Source: Paraflavitalea sp966211765
Lineage (GTDB): Bacteria; Bacteroidota; Bacteroidia; Chitinophagales; Chitinophagaceae
NCBI GenBank assembly: GCA_966211765.1
Contig: CBIHOV010000015.1
Coordinates: 113,161 to 177,160 of the forward strand
DNA: 64,000 nucleotides
Direction of reading: 5' to 3'
The notes beneath the pieces are model-generated. The model made no database searches and was not told where the DNA came from. It saw nothing but the letters and a program-made list of their open reading frames with translations. How positions within the stretch are numbered: position 1 is the first letter of the stretch; each line of letters begins with the position of its first letter. Both the position numbers and the translations under genes were made by a program. Shown here one piece after another: positions 61,867 through 64,000 of this stretch.

Positions 61867-61909
61867 ACGGTTTAATAGCTCTAAAACAGCTCAAAACCAG
61901 CCGGCGCTT
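61858..61909. repeat. inverted repeat beside attR
   Basis: AAGCGCCGG (61858-61866) and CCGGCGCTT (61901-61909) pair with a 34-base loop. The left arm overlaps the end of attR. The first arm is also present at attL, without the second arm, so it belongs to the chromosome side here. Confidence 0.6.
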
Positions 61910-61983
61910 GAGTTATATACGGTTTTCAGGGCTTCAGGGTTCAGTCTGACATACATTAAATTTGAGGCGAAATAAATCTGCTT

Positions 61984-62895
61984 TTACATCAAATAGAACG
62001 CCCGGGCCGGTTTTTCATATTCCAGAAATTCCTGGTCGCGGAGCATCTGGCGCAAATCTTTTTCGATGTTCCGGGCGATGGTTGTCATCGGCGTATCTGT
62101 GGGTTTGTTTTCGAATGGATCCTGTAAATGGATGGCCATTTTCTCGATCAACAGAAATGATGCGGATACGGCCATTACCAGCGGAATTTCCAGAAATCCG
62201 AAGTATTCGATCAAACCAAATGGCAGCAGGCAGATAAACAGCAACAGTGAAAAATGAATGTACAAACTGTATGTGCTGGGAAATACGGTATTCTTGATGC
62301 GCTCACATTTGCCCATGGCATCGCAAAGTCTGGTGACGGTCCTATCGAGCTCAACCTGCTGATAGCGGTTCACCCAGCCGTTTTCCAGGGCCCTTTTCAG
62401 GTCACGGCCATGCTGCTCCAGCAAGGCCGCCGGCACATTGCTGTAATGACTCACAGCCTCCAGTTCACGCTTGCCCAGGTATTTGTCGAGCCCCATGGTG
62501 GCCGATGTGCCGCGCAGGTTTTGCCCAAGGCTGAAACACCAGGCTATTTGACGGCGGATCATCCGTTGGCGGAACAAATGAACATCGTCGCCCTCTTCCC
62601 CGATATCGGTAAAAGTGAGGATCTGCCGGGCCAGGGACCGTGATTCGTTGACGATGGCGCCCCAGATATGGCGGGCCTCCCACCATCGATCATAGGCCTG
62701 GTTGCTGCGGAAGCCCAGCAAGAGGGAGATCACCGTGCCCAGCAAGGCTGGAATGGCCACCGGTATAGAAATGGGCAGCACGCGGTTGGTCTCATGCAAA
62801 ATCGCTATCAGCGAGGTGTACAGCAGAATGATCAGTAACTCATACCGTATTTTGCCGAATATGTATCGCAGCGGGATATTCTTCTTTAACAGCAT
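61984..62895 (-). CDS. bestrophin-like anion channel protein
   Basis: 303 aa. Contains FRSNQAYDRWWEARHIWGAIVNESRSLARQ, the hallmark of the bestrophin/UPF0187 family, with four membrane segments. Likely a pentameric inner-membrane chloride or anion channel. Its start overlaps the universal stress protein gene by 56 bases; both are on one strand, so the pair may be co-transcribed. Confidence 0.88.
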   Translation of the reverse strand: MLLKKNIPLRYIFGKIRYELLIILLYTSLIAILHETNRVLPISIPVAIPALLGTVISLLLGFRSNQAYDRWWEARHIWGAIVNESRSLARQILTFTDIGEEGDDVHLFRQRMIRRQIAWCFSLGQNLRGTSATMGLDKYLGKRELEAVSHYSNVPAALLEQHGRDLKRALENGWVNRYQQVELDRTVTRLCDAMGKCERIKNTVFPSTYSLYIHFSLLLFICLLPFGLIEYFGFLEIPLVMAVSASFLLIEKMAIHLQDPFENKPTDTPMTTIARNIEKDLRQMLRDQEFLEYEKPARAFYLM

Positions 62896-63439
62896 AATTG
62901 TGTTCTTTGGTAAGTAAGTTTTCTGAAATTCTCTTGCCGGAAGGCTCCTGCTTTTGAACTGGCTCCTGTACTGGTGCTTGTTGTTGCTCCGGCTCTTCGG
63001 CCTGCTTCTTTTTAGGCCTGAACTCTTTCATCAGCGGCACGCCTCCTTTCTGGAATAAAGGAACCGGGTTTACGCTGCCCGTGTGTACAGCCTGGTAAAC
63101 ATAAAAGTCCGGGCACACGATGAGGTCAATGTCATTGGCATCCACAAAATTCCTGAATACGGCTGCAGTATTGCCATATTGGTGCCGGATGACGATGCTG
63201 CGGATGGTCTTGGGATGCTGCAGTTTTACCCGTTTGCAGGCATTGCGGAAAGCCTCTGTTACGAGATCGGCATAAGGCAATTTTCCCCGGATGTCAAATA
63301 CATCGCTCACAAAAAAAGGAATCTCAAATGCATGGAACAGGATGATGTTGAGCGACTCTCCTTCCAATGATTGGGCTGTTTTATCGGCCAGCTCCAGCGA
63401 GGCTACAGAAAAATCTGTAGGGATCAATACATTTCTCAT
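62840..63439 (-). CDS. universal stress protein
   Basis: 199 aa. UspA fold from MRNVLIPTDFSVASLELADKTAQ with ILFHAFEIPF. It lacks the classical C-terminal GxxGxxxxxxGS nucleotide motif; instead the part after 130 (VPLFQKGGVPLMKEF) is short. A tail rich in Gln, Pro and Glu (about 145-175) is unusual. Function uncertain. Confidence 0.82.
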   Translation of the reverse strand: MRNVLIPTDFSVASLELADKTAQSLEGESLNIILFHAFEIPFFVSDVFDIRGKLPYADLVTEAFRNACKRVKLQHPKTIRSIVIRHQYGNTAAVFRNFVDANDIDLIVCPDFYVYQAVHTGSVNPVPLFQKGGVPLMKEFRPKKKQAEEPEQQQAPVQEPVQKQEPSGKRISENLLTKEHNYAVKEEYPAAIHIRQNTV

Positions 63440-63631
63440 GGGTTCTTTTTTGTATCAATAATTTGTTTATCGGATACAAAATTCAGGGGCGGCCATTAGG
63501 CTGATTTAAGCAATGGATTAGAAGCCTGTGAGATGATAATTAGAATATGATAAAAGAAATAAGAATATGATAAGAGCCATTAAAGTCGGCAATTCTATTT
63601 AACATAATTGATTTGGGAGGGGCTGCTTCAG

Positions 63632-64000
63632 CTATCCGGCGGCTGGCAAACCAACGATCACTGTGGTCCCTTTTCCTACCTGAGACTGGATCCGGATGTC
63701 GCCCTTGTGCAGGCGAATGATGGTGTGGGTCAAGGGAAGACCGATGCCGTATCCCTCGTAATGATTGGTATTGGAAGCCCGGAAGAAAGGGTCGAAAATG
63801 TACTTGATCTCAGCAGCAGGGATACCGATCCCTTCGTCTACAACAGCGATAATGATCTTCTTATCGGAGGTTGCCAAAGACAGTAGAACAGATTTGTTAT
63901 CAGAGTACTTACAGCCGTTTAATACAATAATGGTTAAAGCAAGGTTGAGTAGGTGATCAAAGCCTTTTACGGACACCAGGCGCTCATCATCGGGCCGGTG
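63632..64000 (-). CDS. sensor histidine kinase, C-terminal part (cut by window edge)
   Basis: At least 122 residues of a HATPase domain; the frame continues past 64000. Visible: N-box region (HLLNLALTIIVLNGCKYSDNKS), G1 VDEGIGIP, F box FDPFFRAS and G2 GYGIGLPLTHTI. It ends GLPAAG. The phospho-accepting His and sensor lie outside the window. Confidence 0.85.
   Translation of the reverse strand, partial: HRPDDERLVSVKGFDHLLNLALTIIVLNGCKYSDNKSVLLSLATSDKKIIIAVVDEGIGIPAAEIKYIFDPFFRASNTNHYEGYGIGLPLTHTIIRLHKGDIRIQSQVGKGTTVIVGLPAAG

Noticed and set aside
61742..61983. A tRNA gene or tRNA 3' end as attachment site for the element
   Set aside because: No cloverleaf or tRNA-like end found near either boundary; the dif-like repeat explains the ends better.

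Overview
This is Bacteroidota chromosome, most likely Chitinophagaceae. Promoters follow the phylum pattern TTTG, about 19-20 bases, then TAnnTTTG (best cases near 10630, 22726, 50767 and 61295). The gene content agrees: a CHU_C/type IX secretion protein, tandem LytS/LytTR pairs, DUF4846, GH29 alpha-L-fucosidase and an HTH-less NtrC-type regulator. No RNA genes, IS elements or CRISPR arrays were seen.

Host left flank (1-38,090): a gluconate-2-dehydrogenase-like GMC pair, a P2-type cation ATPase, a VOC protein divergent from a DJ-1/AraC regulator, an S41 peptidase, an SRPBCC protein, GNATs, a thiolase, ssb divergent from a zinc-ribbon gene around a perfect 22-bp palindrome, a large type IX secreted protein, a multiply broken gene with a 10-G tract, two adjacent LytS/LytTR systems, an acyltransferase, the pyruvate dehydrogenase E1-beta subunit, a fucosidase, an NtrC-type regulator, a glycan cluster (glycosyltransferase, FkbM methyltransferase, flippase), an apparently exported SAM hydrolase, gyrA and a TPR protein.

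Mobile element (about 38,102-61,846, 23.7 kb): a provirus-like element with no recognisable integrase or transposase. Its ends carry a direct repeat resembling a XerCD dif site. The left copy keeps an 11-bp arm identical to the E. coli XerD arm; the right copy has a degenerate one. I infer integration at the chromosomal dif site by host XerCD. The right end carries an XRE repressor and a leftward early operon: BT4734-type primase fused to a P-loop helicase, two DNA methyltransferases, DUF5131, ASCH and many small proteins including a 28-aa zinc-finger microprotein. The middle holds about 12 copies of AAGTGTGCT (iteron-like) and a GC-rich non-coding block. The left half is a compact leftward late operon without terminase, portal, tail or recognisable packaging ATPase. 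Instead it has two adjacent beta-rich capsid candidates, a GH108 endolysin with a C-terminal membrane anchor, a transglutaminase-fold protein and several other proteins with single terminal membrane anchors, and two proteins with signal peptides. The best reading is a tailless, probably membrane-containing temperate virus of a type I cannot assign to a family.

Regulation inside the element: 17-bp GTACA-N7-TGTAC operators cover the -33 and -7 boxes of the early promoter next to the repressor, and a third copy lies beside the late promoter 10.5 kb away, so one repressor could silence both blocks.

Host right flank (61,867-64,000): a bestrophin-like channel, a universal stress protein and the C-terminal part of a sensor histidine kinase running off the window.
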